From Myxocyprinus asiaticus (Eukaryota > Chordata > Actinopteri > Cypriniformes > Catostomidae), in NCBI RefSeq assembly GCF_019703515.2, contig NC_059346.1:11750501-11814500 (forward strand): 64,000 nucleotides of DNA, read 5' to 3'. The notes beneath the pieces are model-generated. The model was not told the origin of the DNA, did no database searches, and was given only the letters and a program-made list of their open reading frames with translations. Made by a program: the position numbers and the translations under genes. Positions 34,804 through 47,159 of this stretch are shown here, piece after piece (position 1 is the stretch's first letter; the number at the start of each line of letters is the position of its first letter).

Positions 34804-36624
34804 TACGAGGCCACGAGGGTGACCTTCTCCTCATCCTCCCTGACCTTGCACAGGGTCTGTGCAAGTAGGCTCACTGGGGGGAACGCATACTTGCTTAGCC
34901 CCCGGGGCCAGCTGTGTGCCAGCACGTCTGGGCTGAGGGGGGCCCCGTCGGAGAATACCAGAGCGGGCAGTGGGAGGTTTCTCGGGAGGCAAATAGGTCT
35001 ACTTTTTTGACTCCAAATCAGCTGGACCACCTGGGGGTGGAGTCTCCACTCTCCCCTGAGCGTCACCTGCCGCGACAGCGCGTCTGCTGTGGCATTGACC
35101 TCGGTCGCCGCTGACTCCATAGGAGGAGACGGCGGGTAAGTTGCAACATGTGACGTGAGTGCAAACCGCCTTGGTGATTTATATACACTACTATCGCTGT
35201 GTTGTCTGTCTGGACCAACACATGCTTTCCCTGGATCAATGGCAAAAGCCTCCACAGGGCGAGCAATACTGCCAGCATCTCGAGGCAGTTGATGTGCCAA
35301 CACAGTTGCAGTTCTGTCCGGGAGCAAATGGCTGCGTGCCCATTGCACATGGTGCCCCAGCCTCGCTTGGAGGTGTCTGTCGTAATGACGATGCACCTGC
35401 CCATAGAAATGCAAGGTCTGTCCAAGGGCTGAACAAGTGGCAGCAGATCGGTGTGATGGCCACGCGATGTGTGCCACGGCGCCATGCCCATCTAGGGACT
35501 CGAGTCTGAAGGCAGTGCTGAAGCGGTCTCATATTCATCAACCCTAGTGGCGTGACCAGCGCCAAGGATGCCATATGCCCCAGGAGCCTCTGAAAGTGTT
35601 TCAGTGGAACCGCTGTTCTCTGCTTGAATGACTTCAGTCAGTTCAGCACCGACCATGCGTGCTCGCTCGTGAGGCATGCTATCATCAAGACTGAGTCTAA
35701 CTCCATGCCAAGAAAAGAGATGCTCTTAACCGGGGAGAGCTTGCTCTTTTCCCAGTTGACCTGAAGCCCTAGCCAGCTGAGGTGCCTGAGCACGAGGTCC
35801 CTGTGCACACAGCAACTCTTGAGAGTGAGCTAGAATCAGCCAGTCTTCAAGGTAGTTGAGTATGCGGACGGCCACTTCCCTTAACGGGGTAAGAGCTGCC
35901 TCTGCGATTTTCGTGAAGACACAAGGGGACAGGGGCAGGCTGAAGGGGAGGACCTTGTACTGATACGCCCAGCCGTCGAAAGCAAACTGTAGGAAGGGTC
36001 TGTGTCGAGGTAGAACCGAGACGTGAAAGTACGCGTCCTTCAGGTCTACCGCCACAAACCAATCTTAATGCCAGACACACGCCAAAATGTGCTTTGGCAT
36101 CTTGAACGGGAGTCTGTGCTAGGCCCAGTTCAGAACTCGCAGGTCCAAGATTGGCAGCAACCCACGCCTTTCTTCGGTGCGATGAAGTAAGGGCTGTAAA
36201 ACCCTTTCTTCATTTCGGCTGGAGGGACAGGCTCTATCGCACCCTTGTGTAGAAGGGTTGCGATCTCCGCATGCAAGGTGGTGGCATTCTCGTCCTTCAC
36301 CGAAGTGAAGCGGACACCGCTGAACCGGGGCGGGCGCCTGGTGAACTGAATCGTGTAGCTGAGTCGGATGGTCCTGGCCAACCACCGCGACAGGTTGGAA
36401 AGCGCTAGCCACGCGTCCAAGCTCAGGGCAAGGAAGGGACAATTGCGTTTAATGTACCTGTGGGTGGGAGCAGGGGATGCCACGTCTAGGAGCCTCGCTT
36501 CATCTCGAACTCGTGGCTGCTCTGAGGAGACCCTCGAAGCACTTACCATGCTCCATGTACCCGACATCAGGGGGGTCGGCGACAGGGGAGGAGGGACTTT
36601 TTGACCATCCTCATAGTCCGTCAT
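34743..36624 (-). pseudogene. DIRS reverse transcriptase-RNase H, frameshifted
   Basis: Minus strand, at least three frames. The N-terminal block GAIEPVPPAEMKKGFYSPYF is at 36130-36330 and PILDLRVLNWA comes just after a shift near 36160. RT core MAVDLKDAYFHVSVLP, then the active-site box NYLEDWLILAHS, lies in 35726-36055. RNase H follows: ITTDTSKRGWG, WHINCLEMLAVLLAL, LVQTDNTAIVVYI (35063-35491) and NATADALSRQV (about 35060-35110). The tail ASYWPTETWFSDLTLLAT ends at 34743. The first aspartate of the RT box is replaced by glutamate. The gene is dead, but its order and motifs fix the element as DIRS-type. Confidence 0.88.
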
Positions 36625-38093
36625 AACACCTGGCCATGGGTGTGTGGTGAGACAAGACGTGCGAAGGCGGGGGGCCCGCCTTTGCCGCGTCTAAGTTGCA
36701 GGTGCTCAGTGCCTGGTTGTCGTGATAACGGCGGTCGTAAACACTGGCTATGTTACCCAGGGAGTGAGGAAACTGCTCATTTATTGAGAATGTGGGTACC
36801 GCAGCCCGTTCGGTGGGCATCAGCTTCCTGCGGGGTGTTCTACGCTGGGGCCGAGAGGGGGGATGCCCTCGGCGAGCAGACAGGATACGGGATCTTGAGC
36901 CGCGCCGGGGCAAGATGTGTTGTATAGCCTCCATCTGCTTCCTCACCACCGAGAACTGCTGGGCGAAGTCCTCGATGGTGTCGCCGAATAGGCCGATCTG
37001 GGAGATGGGGGCGTTGAGAAAGTGAACCTTGTCTGCGTCCCTCATCTCGACCAGATTCAGCCACAGGTGCCGTTCCTGGACCATGAGGGTGGACATCACC
37101 TGTCCGAGTGCTTGCGCCATGACCTTCGTCGCCCAGAGGGCGAGGTCAGTCGCTGAGCGCAGCTCCTGCATCACATCGGGATCAGGACTACACAAGTGCA
37201 GTTCCTTTAGTGCCTTGGTCTGGTGTACTTGCAGGAGGGCCATGGCATGCAGGGCAGAGGCGGCCTGACCAGCGGCGCTGTAGGCTTTGGCCGTCAGAGA
37301 TGACGTCGTCCTACAGGCCTATGAAGGGAGTGCCGGGCGATCCCGCAGGCGGCTACGCTTTGCGGGCACAGGTGCACCGAAACCACCTTATCCACCTGAG
37401 GGACCTCCGTATAATTGTGGGCCGCCCCGCCATCGAGGGTAGTGAGAGCGGACGAGCTGGGAGGTTGGTTTCGGGCAGAAAATGGTGCTTTCCATGACCT
37501 CATCAGCTCGTCGTGCACTTCCGGAACTTATCATCTAGCCGCGAGGGCTCAGGGGAGAGTGGAAGTTTCCACTCCAACCCAACACACGCGGCAGCCCGGG
37601 CAAGCATGGCGGTCATCTCACCGTCAGCCTCAGACTGGGCGGGCCGACCCAAAGGTGGCAGCCCAGTCGAGTCCTCGCCGTCTGACATCGCCAGTACACT
37701 CTCCGATGCAGCGATCAAGCACTCATCCCGCTCCAGAGCTCCGAAAGGGACACTAAGCTGGCCCTGGGGCGAGCTGGTCTCCTCTTGGAACTCACCGGGG
37801 GCAAACAAGCATGCTGGGGAATGGGAGGTCCATGGGGATTTACCCGGTGGAGCCGCACCCATTGAAGCCCCCAAATCGCCTCCAGTGCCAGCCGGGCTGG
37901 CCTCGTTCCCCCGGAAGAAGGAAAGCCATGACCACAACGTTGCCATGGTCATATTCTTACAATGAGAACATGAACCATCTTTGAACGCTGCCTCAGTGTG
38001 ATTACAACCCAGACACGTGAGGCAGCGCCCGTGGCCGTCGGAAGCGGAGAGATAGCGACCGCATCCAGGAATCACACAAAGACAGAAAGACAT
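36611..38093 (-). pseudogene. DIRS gag, frameshifted
   Basis: Begins at an ATG at 38093 (MSFCLCVIPGCGRYLSASDG). A Cys/His cluster follows (GRCLTCLGCNHTEA, GSCSHC), likely zinc-binding. The frame 37503-38111 passes to a second (37294-37518; SWKAPFSARNQPPSSSALTT) and then a third (36611-37243; VHQTKALKELHL, HLWLNLVEM, FLNAPISQIGLFGDTIEDF, ILPRRGSRSR). Two frameshifts therefore break it near 37300 and 37510. The fragment at 4.9-5.6 kb keeps one frame across the 37300 site. Its role as the structural protein is inferred from position and the nucleic-acid-binding cluster. Confidence 0.75.
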
Positions 38094-38099
38094 CTTGAA

Positions 38100-38462
38100 A
38101 AAGACGTTCACGTCAATGTGTTTGCTCTAATAGAGAAAATATACTCTTTGCAGGAATATAAACTCTCTTAGCGCTGTCGAAGTGCTCAGGGGTGTAATCT
38201 GCACAGATCTGTGCAGGAGAGAAAAGCCGCTGGAATGCACCATATATCCAACAGCAAACGTTTCTTGGGAGGTGAATGGACTGGTATTGGAAGACAGCTT
38301 GCTGACACACAACCACTCGGCTCCGAAGAAAAAATCTGAATGAGTGGTTGCGAGCCAGCTCCTTTTATACCCGTATGTCCGGGGGAGTGGCATGCAAATT
38401 CCACTCGCCAATTCTCATTGGCCTTTTCTCAAAGATCTGAGGTGTTTGGGGCTCCCAAGGGC
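38100..38462 (-). promoter_or_regulatory. DIRS 5' leader
   Basis: Nearly identical to 10200-10556. On the minus strand a TATA-like GGGTATAAAAGGAGC lies near 38360-38375, about 90-140 bases inside the terminal repeat. That would suit a promoter driving gag, pol and recombinase as one transcript; inferred from position. Confidence 0.5.
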
Positions 38463-38463
38463 G

Positions 38464-38513
38464 ACCCCTAGTGTCACTACATCGACAAAACGTTGAGTGA
38501 GTGACAGAAGGGG
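38464..38513 (-). repeat. DIRS right inverted terminal repeat
   Basis: Reverse complement of 32804-32853 with a few mismatches (ACAAAACGTTGAG against ACACAACGTCGAG in the 10.6 kb copy). The extra palindrome of the left end is absent here. Confidence 0.9.
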
Positions 38514-38516
38514 AGC

Positions 38517-41500
38517 CTTATTTGAGTTTCCACGTGAAAATAAAAAATAAAATAAAAGCCAAAATATAGCCATTGAGTAGCTTATTGGTATGTTTGAAAT
38601 ACCATACTAAGACACGACTCTATTTCTAACTATTTCTGCAAAAAATAGCAGCTGTTCTTAATCCTGGTCCTGACATACACCAGTACTGCATATTTTGGAT
38701 ATCTCCTTTGCTTGACACCCAATTAAGGACTCTTTCTTAATGTGCTTTCTTGTATTCTTACATTCGCATGGACTCGTTCGACGTCATTGTCCACTGCAGA
38801 AGTTAAATTCCATTACTCAAGAATGCAAATACAGAGAATACATAAAATTACACGGATGTGTTCTTGATCAGGCCGAATATTGAGGATGCATCAGATGGTG
38901 ACTTGTGCGCAAGAACGCATTTGGAGTCCCAGAAGTTATAGCGGCACTACAGTTGCAGACGAAGAACATTTATTGTTTTTTCCCTCAAGGGTTTCCTGCT
39001 GTAAGCTCATGAGTGTCATCAACATTTTTTTTTTTTTTTTGAGCATCATTTTAATAAAGTATTAAACACATGGAGGAAATGAGTGTCAACAGACTTTATT
39101 CTTTCAACATGTCACTAGTCCTGCAAAACCTCACCAATGTGATGATAATATTGCTGTCACTGGTGTATGATAATGCAGGTAGTTCTCTCACTGAGTACAA
39201 ATGTGCTGGGATGGGCAATTGCGCAACATGAAAATCTCTTCACATTTCAACGCTTGCAATAGATGCGCTCTTTGTTCTCCTGTCTTTCTGAGTTTGTTCT
39301 TCCAAGGTAGCTTGGCAAGACTGGTCTTCATAAGAATGCAAGTCTGTTATCTGCATTCCAAAACTGGACCAAAATCGCTAACCACTGATTGCATTTACAT
39401 GCACGTTCCGACAACTTGAAAGGCCATGTAAACACCTTAAACAGTATTCCTCTATCGGTATAAACTGATTAAGAAGAGGTATATTTCTGTCTCTTTTTTT
39501 ATTACTTTTTCTTTTTACATTGTCAGATTTAAGCTAATTTTTGGTAGTTATCAGCGTATTTGTGTACATGTAAACATGCTTACTGATTTTATACTGAACA
39601 ATATATATGGTGTGCATAGGATGCATGGAATACAGATGACCTACTACATTCCAAAATGTGCAGTGTACAACAAAGCACACTGCAGTGTACACATTACTCT
39701 ATTCCACAATGTAATGCACTCAGCTTGACCTTGAGTTGACACTGATTTTCAGTGTGACAAATGAAATGAAAGTAATTATAGAAACAATTTTGTTTGTTTA
39801 AAAAAGAAAATAATTAAACATGCAAAATAATTTCCAAGAAGAAAAGTGGTGTAACATTCTACTGTTTGAAACATTGTGTTGCATAATACTTACTCACTTA
39901 TCTCACTACAGTAGCAGGCAATATGCAGTGTATACTGTGCAGTATTCGGTAATAGCAAGCATTCCATTCCAAACACAGCCATTTTCACCTTTCCATCATA
40001 CAACAGAGTCCTTTACGATTGGATGATACAGCCACATCCTGAACCAATGGAAACTCAAAAACTCTACATTCTGTACCTCAGTGTGAGGATCCTTGCGAAG
40101 GCGTCCTTGTGACCTGTTTCTCTCCTCTCTACTTTCTCTCATTCCCATTCTGCCTTTCTCTTCAAAGCTCCTTATTACTTTGTCCTGCCATCCATCCTGG
40201 GTGTCAGTGGAAAGAATAGGATGGATAATGTGAGTCATGCATCAGTTTCCACTCTCCTGTGTTGTGAGGGAGGGCTGCCCTTGTCAAGGTTTGAACCTGT
40301 AACTGTCCTCTTTGGGCAAATTGAATGCTGTCTCTCTCGTTTTGTGTCCTCTAGGTGTTTAACAACTCTGGGAGCAAAAAACATGAAAATTGTACAACTT
40401 GTGCTTTCATCCCATCAAGGCCAGACTACACATCACATTTGCTTTTCCTCTGCCTTTTACATGAAAGGGATGCTCTCCTGGAGACACTATGGTGTTTGAA
40501 GAGATATACAATCAGAATTTGCAAATATCTTTTATGACAGAGTGTTTATGAAAGCAGAGGCTTGTTTTGCTTTGTTTCAGACACAACAAGACTTAAAATT
40601 GCAACTTTTCCAGAGTTTGTTTAATGAATAATGGTTTTTGTCCCTTTTGTGAACTTTTGACCAGAACAGCGTAGTTAAAGGTGAAGTGTGTATTTTTTCT
40701 ATGTAAAGGCCAAAACATACTTTATACAAGTACTGTACATGAATGCAGACTCTTCTAGCTACCCATGCTTGATTTCGTGCTGTGTTACGTTCCAAAATGT
40801 GTCGGACCACAATTTGTAAAACAATATATAACATAACTGTCCACTTCTATGGTGAGTTTTCTCTTTCAAGTCAATTACTGTAATGGCAGAACAACAGTTT
40901 GAAGGAAATATTGCTCAGGAAGTAACTTAAAGTTAATATTTTTATAGCAACTTACCTGAATAATAACATCTAGTTTAATGAAATAGGTTTTTGGAGGTAA
41001 CTCCATCGCCCCCTTGAGTACTGAGGTTTGTTACTGAAATGCATGAATTCACATTAAGCATATTCAGCTGCTTATGCATACTTGTGTAGTATGTTTCTGG
41101 CCTTAAAGGTGCTGTAAGCAATTTTAGCGGCAACTCTCAAACCATTCGTAGGTTGATTGCAACCTGGTCTCATAGTGAAAACGTGAATATGCATTTTTGC
41201 AAAACTTGTTATGTGTATCTCCAGGTACAATTCCCTGCAATTTCCTGGTGAAATGAACACTAGAGGCGCTACAACAACTGTGTGTTTTATTCACTTTCAC
41301 TCATATCCTGACTTCAATGGCTGATTATGACTTTATAAACAATTATTTTCTCTCTGTTACTCAGACCCTGCTATGTTATGATATCGAGACACTTTTACTC
41401 TAATGCATCTTTTGAAAAATTATAAATTTTAATGCTTGTATTACAGACACAGTTACAGATATACACTTATTCCTATATGACTAGCTTGCATGATAGCACA

Positions 41501-41935
41501 CCTCACAGAGTGTTGGACTTTGGACTCAGAGGACCATGGTTCAAAACCAGACAAGAACTCAAGCTGACATGTGACACGACAGAGACACAGAAACAAATCA
41601 AATTGACTTGGTTGCTTCAGAAAATGTGCTTTTCATTTTGCTTCTGCATTTTAAAACACTATCAGTTAAGGTTAGGTGTTGGCTAAGGGTAAAGCCTGAT
41701 TTATACTTTGGAAGAAGCCAAACTTTTTTCTCCTGGATGAACTAAAGCACTCTAGATGAACGAAGCAGCCGTTTATACTACACGCAATGTCGTTTTTAAA
41801 ATTAGTTCATTTAGGGTGATGTCACGGTGTTTAACGTTAAAACCCAAGCAGATCTCCACTGCCATGAGGCTTCCCTTTTCTCTTTTGAGATGGTTGTTGT
41901 CGTCGAAAGTAACTGTTGTTGAAATTAACCTCAGT
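38517..41935. other. intergenic with repeat debris, no gene seen
   Basis: 39390-39590 has inverted ATGTAAACAC/GTGTACATGTAAAC motifs suggestive of a small MITE. 39640-39705 is rich in CAGTGTACA. 41095-41800 carries phrases common in fish repeats (AAAGGTGCTGTAAGCAATTTTAG, in pieces). No gene supported. Confidence 0.4.
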
Positions 41936-42358
41936 CATTTAAATATTGTTGACCACTATTGAGTTTTTGTTGTAAATAATGTAAATAGTAAACTAATACT
42001 ATTTAAATGTGTAGGGAGGTGGGTGCCATTTTGTTTTAACTTGTCTTTTCTCTTGTTTTTGACCAGTGAAAGAGTTAATGTAAGTCTGTGTTGTTTGTTT
42101 TGTTTTTCTTTTCACAGTGTAGTTACATTTTACTCCCCATTAGGCAGAGGGTTTATGTTTGTTATTTTGGCCTTTGCCCTCTCCAGAAGCCTTTTAAACT
42201 TCCATTTAAATTGTTTTTTTTATTTTTTTTAATTTAAATAAAAATTTCTTTTGTTGACTCTTACATTTGACTGATCCTTGAGTGCTGGGATGGGAGAAGG
42301 GAACCCCAAACCTTTTTTTGTTACTCCTCTCCAACCCTAGACTGGGGAGGATGTAACA
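41936..42358 (+). repeat. left LTR, 5' truncated
   Basis: Matches the right LTR from CATTTAA(A/G)TATT through GTGTAGGGAGGTGGGTGCC, TTGACCAGTGA.AGAGT, TTACATTTTACTCCC and GCCTTTGCCCTCTCC to TTTTGTTGACT. It ends ATGTAACA two bases before the primer-binding site. Confidence 0.75.
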
Positions 42359-42360
42359 AT

Positions 42361-42442
42361 TGGGGGCTCGTCCATCTGCCTAAGCATAACATTTAGAGGC
42401 ATGACCTTCAGTTTGTCCAATCTTAACAGTTGGGGGCTCGTC
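42361..42442 (+). promoter_or_regulatory. primer-binding site, present twice
   Basis: TGGGGGCTCGTC occurs at 42361-42372 and again at 42431-42442, each preceded by TAACA(A/G)T. It complements the 3' end of tRNA-Pro, the primer of many retroelements. The second copy is 70 bases downstream. Confidence 0.7.
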
Positions 42443-42755
42443 TGCCTACTCACTCTCTTCCCTGGTGAGTATTTACATTTCTTGTTTGGCTGTTTATTTT
42501 GTGTAGGGAGGAGTAAGTGTAGTGTCGACCATGGAATCTGATATTGAATAATTCCTCAATCCGACCACAGAACAATTTGATAAATTACACAAAAATATTT
42601 ACCGCAAATTGCTGAAATTTTGAGAATTTCTGTTCAATCTTCATCTGCGAAACAAATAATTAAATTGAAATTGTTTACCAAATTGGTGGAGTTGATAAAG
42701 GCGAGGCTTTGGAGGGTGGAACGTCTGAAAAAAGGGTCCAGCTGCCAGCCATCCA

Positions 42756-44490
42756 ATGCCTGAACCTGACCCCATGTTGGCACTGAAATTGAAAGAGCTA
42801 GAATTGCAAATCAAACGGCAAGAGCATGATACATGTTTGTGGCATATGTGTGAATTAGAGTTAATTAATAGTGAAAAGGAAAGGGAGCATGTAGCGTGTA
42901 CCGCAGTTCCGCCTCCCTCCGCGCCTACCCACACAACATGTATCATGCTTTTGCCGTTTGATTTGCAATTCTATCTCTTTCAATTTCAGTGCCAACGTGG
43001 GTTCTCTACTTCTGCCCAGTCCGTGCCTGGCCCAGACCATAGACCTGACTGTGTTTCTGTTCCCTTTGACTCTAGCAGGTTTATTAAACTTGTCCCTCCA
43101 TTCAGAGAGTCTGAAGTCTATGCTTTTGTTGTGTTTGAGCGAATTGTTGTGAAAATTAATTGGCCAAAAGATATGTGGGCGTTAATGTTACAGTGTAGCC
43201 TTGTTGGCAAAGCACAGGAGGTGTGTTCTGCCCTTCCTATCCCTTGATTATGACCTTGTTAAAGCTGCTCTTCTCAGAGTTTATGAGCTGGTCCCTGAGG
43301 CCTATAGACAAAAATTTCATGGTTACAGTAAAACAGCAAAACAGACATTTGTTGAGTTCGCTCGTGATGAGAGCTTTATTAGAGAAGTAGTGTGCTGCTT
43401 CCAAAACCACAACATTCGAACAACTCCTACAACTGGTCCTGTTAGAGGATTTCAAAACATGCTTGCCTGATAATCTAGTGATGCATTTGAATGAACAAAA
43501 AGTAGCCTCTCTTTTTGCTGCTGCTGTGTTGGCAGATGAATATGTCCTTATAAGACTGTGTTCTCTCCTGCTGCGCGTCAGAGCGTAGATGTTTTCCCGT
43601 GAGGCGAAAAGCCTCGTGTTTAATCGTTCGCCAAAAAGTGAGCACCATCCAACGCAGCGCAAGGATGAGTCTAAACACTCCAAGGATAAACACATTTGTT
43701 TTTACTGCCTTGATCCCAGTCACCTTATCTCTGACTGCAAGGCTTGGAAACTAAAAAATGCCACCCCTAAAACTAAAAGCATTGTGAATGCTGTTTTCAG
43801 TCCTTTGCCTAGTGTTGAGGATCATGATTTGTCTGATTCCTCTGTGTTTGATCCCTTTCTATTGAAGGGTAGTGTTTCTATTTCCCCTAACTCCGCTGCA
43901 AAACCTCTCTCAATTCTAAGAGATACAGGTGCTGCACAATTATTTATTCTTGAGAATACGGTGCCCCTTTCAAGTAAGACATACATGGGAACTGATGTGT
44001 TTGTTCGTGGCATTGAGCTGGGCTGTGTTAAGGTTCCAATCCATACAATGTTCTTAAACTCTGACCTGGTCTCTGGGCCAGTGAAAGTGGGTGTAGCTCA
44101 AAACTGCCAGAGAAGGGAGTGAGCCTCATCCTTGGAAATGACCTAGCAGGTGGTAAGGATTTTCCCTGTCCATTTGTTGTAAATGAGCCTGACGCCTGTG
44201 ATCAGTCTGACATTTCCAAACAGCCTTGCTCTGCGTTCCCTGCCTGTGAACTGATGTGTGCACAATTGAAGAAGTTCAAAGATGTGGATCTCTCTGACTC
44301 ATTCCTGGTTTCTGAGTCAAATTCTGTTGAGAGCAAACTGGCTGTTGAAACTGAAATTGGCTTTGAACCTGTTGAGTTGACTGTAGTGCAAGAGTCCCCC
44401 TTTAAACCAAAGTTGAAGTCCGACACCTACTGTATCAAGGTAGTGCCTTATGATACTGACCATCACATTGTCACCCCTAACTTCAAATGA
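42756..44490 (+). pseudogene. gypsy-type gag and protease region, broken
   Basis: The gag pieces run through several frames: FDSSRFIKLVPPFRESEVYA and FERIVVKINWPKDMWALML (43060-43190), LVGKAQEVCSALP, then RVYELVPEAYRQKFHGYSK and TFVEFARDES (43200-43470). Next is a CCHC knuckle C-x2-C-x4-H-x4-C (CFYCLDPSHLISDC, about 43700-43740). The protease start LRDTGAAQLFIL lies near 43915-43950, and VSLILGNDLAGGK near 44120-44150. An inverted duplication interrupts the N-terminal part (42772-43000). Frameshifts near 43245 and 43470 and stops after 44490 break it. Gag packages RNA; the protease would cleave the polyprotein. Confidence 0.75.
42772..43000. repeat. 66-base inverted duplication inside gag
   Basis: 42772-42837 and 42935-43000 are reverse complements with only about four mismatches (GGCAAGAGCATGATACATGT against ACATGTATCATGCTTTTGCC). 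The spacer is about 97 bases. Confidence 0.92.
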
Positions 44491-44609
44491 AAGAATAAGG
44501 TGTGTCATGTGAATGTGTCGAAAACCTGTGTTTCACTTCTGCAGTTAATCCAGGATGGACTTCAAAGACATTAGTCATTAGTCTTACAGTTCATATAAAA
44601 TCTTTGTTT

Positions 44610-45012
44610 AAACACTGGCCCCTAACACTTACTTAGTTTACAAATTTTAAACCATGACTTGCACTGCACACAAATAACTAATACTGGCATTATATTCATG
44701 CTTTATAGCCAGAGGGGAACTGGCCCCCACAGTGAACCTGGTTTCTCCCAAGGTTATTTTCTCTATTACCAACATATTATGGAGTTTTGTGTTTCTTGCC
44801 ACAGTCGCCTTCGGCTTGCTCACTGGGGTTCTAAATACAATTATTATTTAACTAATTAATTATTTAATTTTATACACAATTTACAATTACACAATGATGA
44901 CTCTATAGATATTACAGTTTCATTTTCTGTTAAAGCATGATTTTCTGTAAAGCTGCTTTGAAACGATGTGTGGTGTGAAAAGCGCTATACAATAAAAATT
45001 ACTTGACTTGTT
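44610..45012 (+). mobile_element. non-LTR retroposon or SINE fragment nested in the LTR element
   Basis: Contains AGAGGGGAACTGGCCCCCAC, CCTGGTTTCTCCCAAGG, CACAGTCGCCTTCGGCTTGC and the end TGCTTTGAAACGATGTGTGG with AAGCGCTATACAATAAAAA, a familiar fish retroposon 3' end. The start is not defined. Confidence 0.5.
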
Positions 45013-45190
45013 TCAGGAGATGGTGACAAATATTTGACCTCTTCTACATGTACTAGCTGTTTCCACTGCTGTCACTCCAATTGCTAATACTCCTAAGGTG
45101 GATGAACTGGTTGTAAGGACTCAAAGCTCCTGTAAGTTATGTGGTGATTTATAGTTTTACAAACCCAGGTTTGTAATTTAAGGTTGGGGG

Positions 45191-45790
45191 TGTTACGTCC
45201 CAGGACGCATTTAAGTGTATTCTTTTATTTGTTTATTTTTACTGTTAATTTGTTTAATTACATCTGTGGATGTATGGCCTTGGCCTTATTGCAATTGGAG
45301 ATTTTTGCTGCTGTTTTTTCTGTTTTGTTGTCTTTCTGTCTCTCTCCTGCTCCTTGCAGGCTGATCAACATCAGTTGTCTGCAGCAATGATCACCAATCA
45401 CTCCTTTGTCTGGATTGGTTAGTGAGAAGGGAACAGGATAAAACCCAAGCTGCTGGTGGTGGTGGTAGTAGTAGCAGTAGTAGTAGTACAACATTTAAGT
45501 ATTATTAACCACTCTTGAGTTTTTGTTGTAAATAGTAAACTAATACGGAAGTGTAGGGAGGTGGGTGCCATTTTGTTTAAACTTGTCTTTTCTCTTGTTT
45601 TTGACCAGTGATAGAGTAAGTGTAAGTCTACGTTGTTTGTTTTGTTTTTCTTTTCACAGATAAGTTACATTTTACTCCCTATTAGGCAGATTATGTTTAT
45701 TTTGGCTTTTGCCCTCTCCTGAAGCCTTTTAATCTTCCATTTTTTGTTTTGATTAAATACTTTTTTGTTGACTTTTAAATCTGACCAGTC
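45191..45790 (+). repeat. right LTR
   Basis: Begins TGTTACGTCCCAGGACGC after a purine-rich AGGTTGGGGG that can serve as the polypurine tract. It shares its second half with the left LTR. A GGT/AGT trinucleotide run at 45448-45490 lies inside. The 3' edge is not exact. Confidence 0.7.
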
Positions 45791-47019
45791 ATCAGCGCTC
45801 TTCGACCAGCCAAGTTCTCTTGGGTCAAGAATTTCAGAGATGTGCGTGAACAGGATAAATCTCACCAAACGAACACCTTGGCTGAACAAAAACATCTTTG
45901 CATATCGTCGTCCTTTGTAGGCAGACTACGTGAGGCCTGTTCACCCAGTAAGTATAAAATTAGTCTTAAGGATGTCTGTTTTGTTAAACTCTCATTTCTA
46001 TTTTCAGACATTATTGGTTAAGTTTAGGGTAAAGTTTTAGCTTAGGGAGGTATGTTTTATTAAAACCTCCATCTAAAATTCACCTTAAAAACCTTGTCTG
46101 ATTACAACCTCTTTTCACTCGGATTTGGCACCCCCTGCTGGATATTTCACTTGAAAAGTGCAGCCAAACATGTTATGAAGCAGTTTGCAAAAACGTTGCA
46201 ATGCTCACATAAATTTCATGAGACCAGCCTGGTTGATTCATGCATCACCCAACTGCAAACTTTGGATTTGGATTGCAAAATCCTTTACTTTTATTACACT
46301 ACATCACTTTTGGCTCAGTACTGCAGTACTCAGTAGGCCTACCTTGAAAGAAGCAGATTGCAGAATGATTCATTGGTGCTTGCTCACTGTGCATTTCCTC
46401 CTATGACTTCATCACTGAAGCATCATGTGTAAAAAGCATTTAGGCATAAGCAAAAACAGCCATTCTGGCCTGCTAATATTTGTCTCTTATTTGTATCATT
46501 GCATCACATGCCAGCTATTTACGAATTTGCAGCGACAGCATTTGTTGGGCCTTCATGTTGTTTTAAATTAGATCTTCCTCTTGTAGTTGAGAGGAGGGAA
46601 AGGATGTTTTTTCTTTATAAAATCATTTGAGCTGAAGTCCAACTAGTAAACTAGCTGGAAAGCAAATTAAAAATGCCTTGAGAACACACAGGTGGCCATA
46701 TTATAAGCGCTTACAGTCAGATGCCTTCTAGCTTTTCTACCTCAGTCAGGCCTTACACTCTCTCTATGGATTACATGAGCCATAAATGTTTAAGAGGGAA
46801 AATATGGAGTGGCTTTCAGTGCAGAAAAGAGTGAATAAATCAATGAAATGCAGTAACATTAATTTTTGAAAGATGTGAGCTTTTGAAAGGAGCTGCATGC
46901 TGAGTTTTGATAGCTTTTGGAAGCTCTTAGGACTCTGGTGATGTGTGTGTGGTTTGTTACAATTAGAGTGTGCTTTTTTTTTTTTTTTTAGAAGTGTAAA
47001 TGGGAGCACAACAAAGCTT
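45791..47019. other. intergenic, no gene seen
   Basis: No supported coding or RNA gene; a T run at 46974-46990. Confidence 0.45.
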
Positions 47020-47159
47020 AATTCTGGTTGTCCTTGTGTCACATGACATCATGCGAGGATCGGACGTGTGAACGCGCACTTTTCTAGTTTTAATTCTTTT
47101 CATGATATAAAATGGTGAGATTCGATACAGTCTGTTCCATAACTGTCTAAGAGGACAAT

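Larger units (their letters stand above)
32771..38516 (-). mobile_element. DIRS-like retrotransposon, nearly full length
   Basis: A 5.7-kb element on the minus strand with inverted terminal repeats at 32804-32853 and 38464-38513. From right to left: leader, gag, RT-RNase H, tyrosine recombinase, 3' region. This is the order of DIRS retrotransposons, which use a tyrosine recombinase instead of a DDE integrase and make no target duplication. gag and RT are frameshifted; the recombinase is open. It is the reference copy for the fragments at 4.1-5.6 and 7.3-10.6 kb. Confidence 0.92.
41936..45790 (+). mobile_element. Ty3/gypsy-like LTR retrotransposon, decayed
   Basis: Similar LTRs at 41936-42358 and 45191-45790, a primer-binding site, a gag-like region with a zinc knuckle, then a protease start with DTGA. 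RT, RNase H and integrase are gone. A retroposon sits between the protease region and the right LTR. The LTRs differ at many sites and by indels, and the left one lacks its first part, so the insertion is old. Confidence 0.75.
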
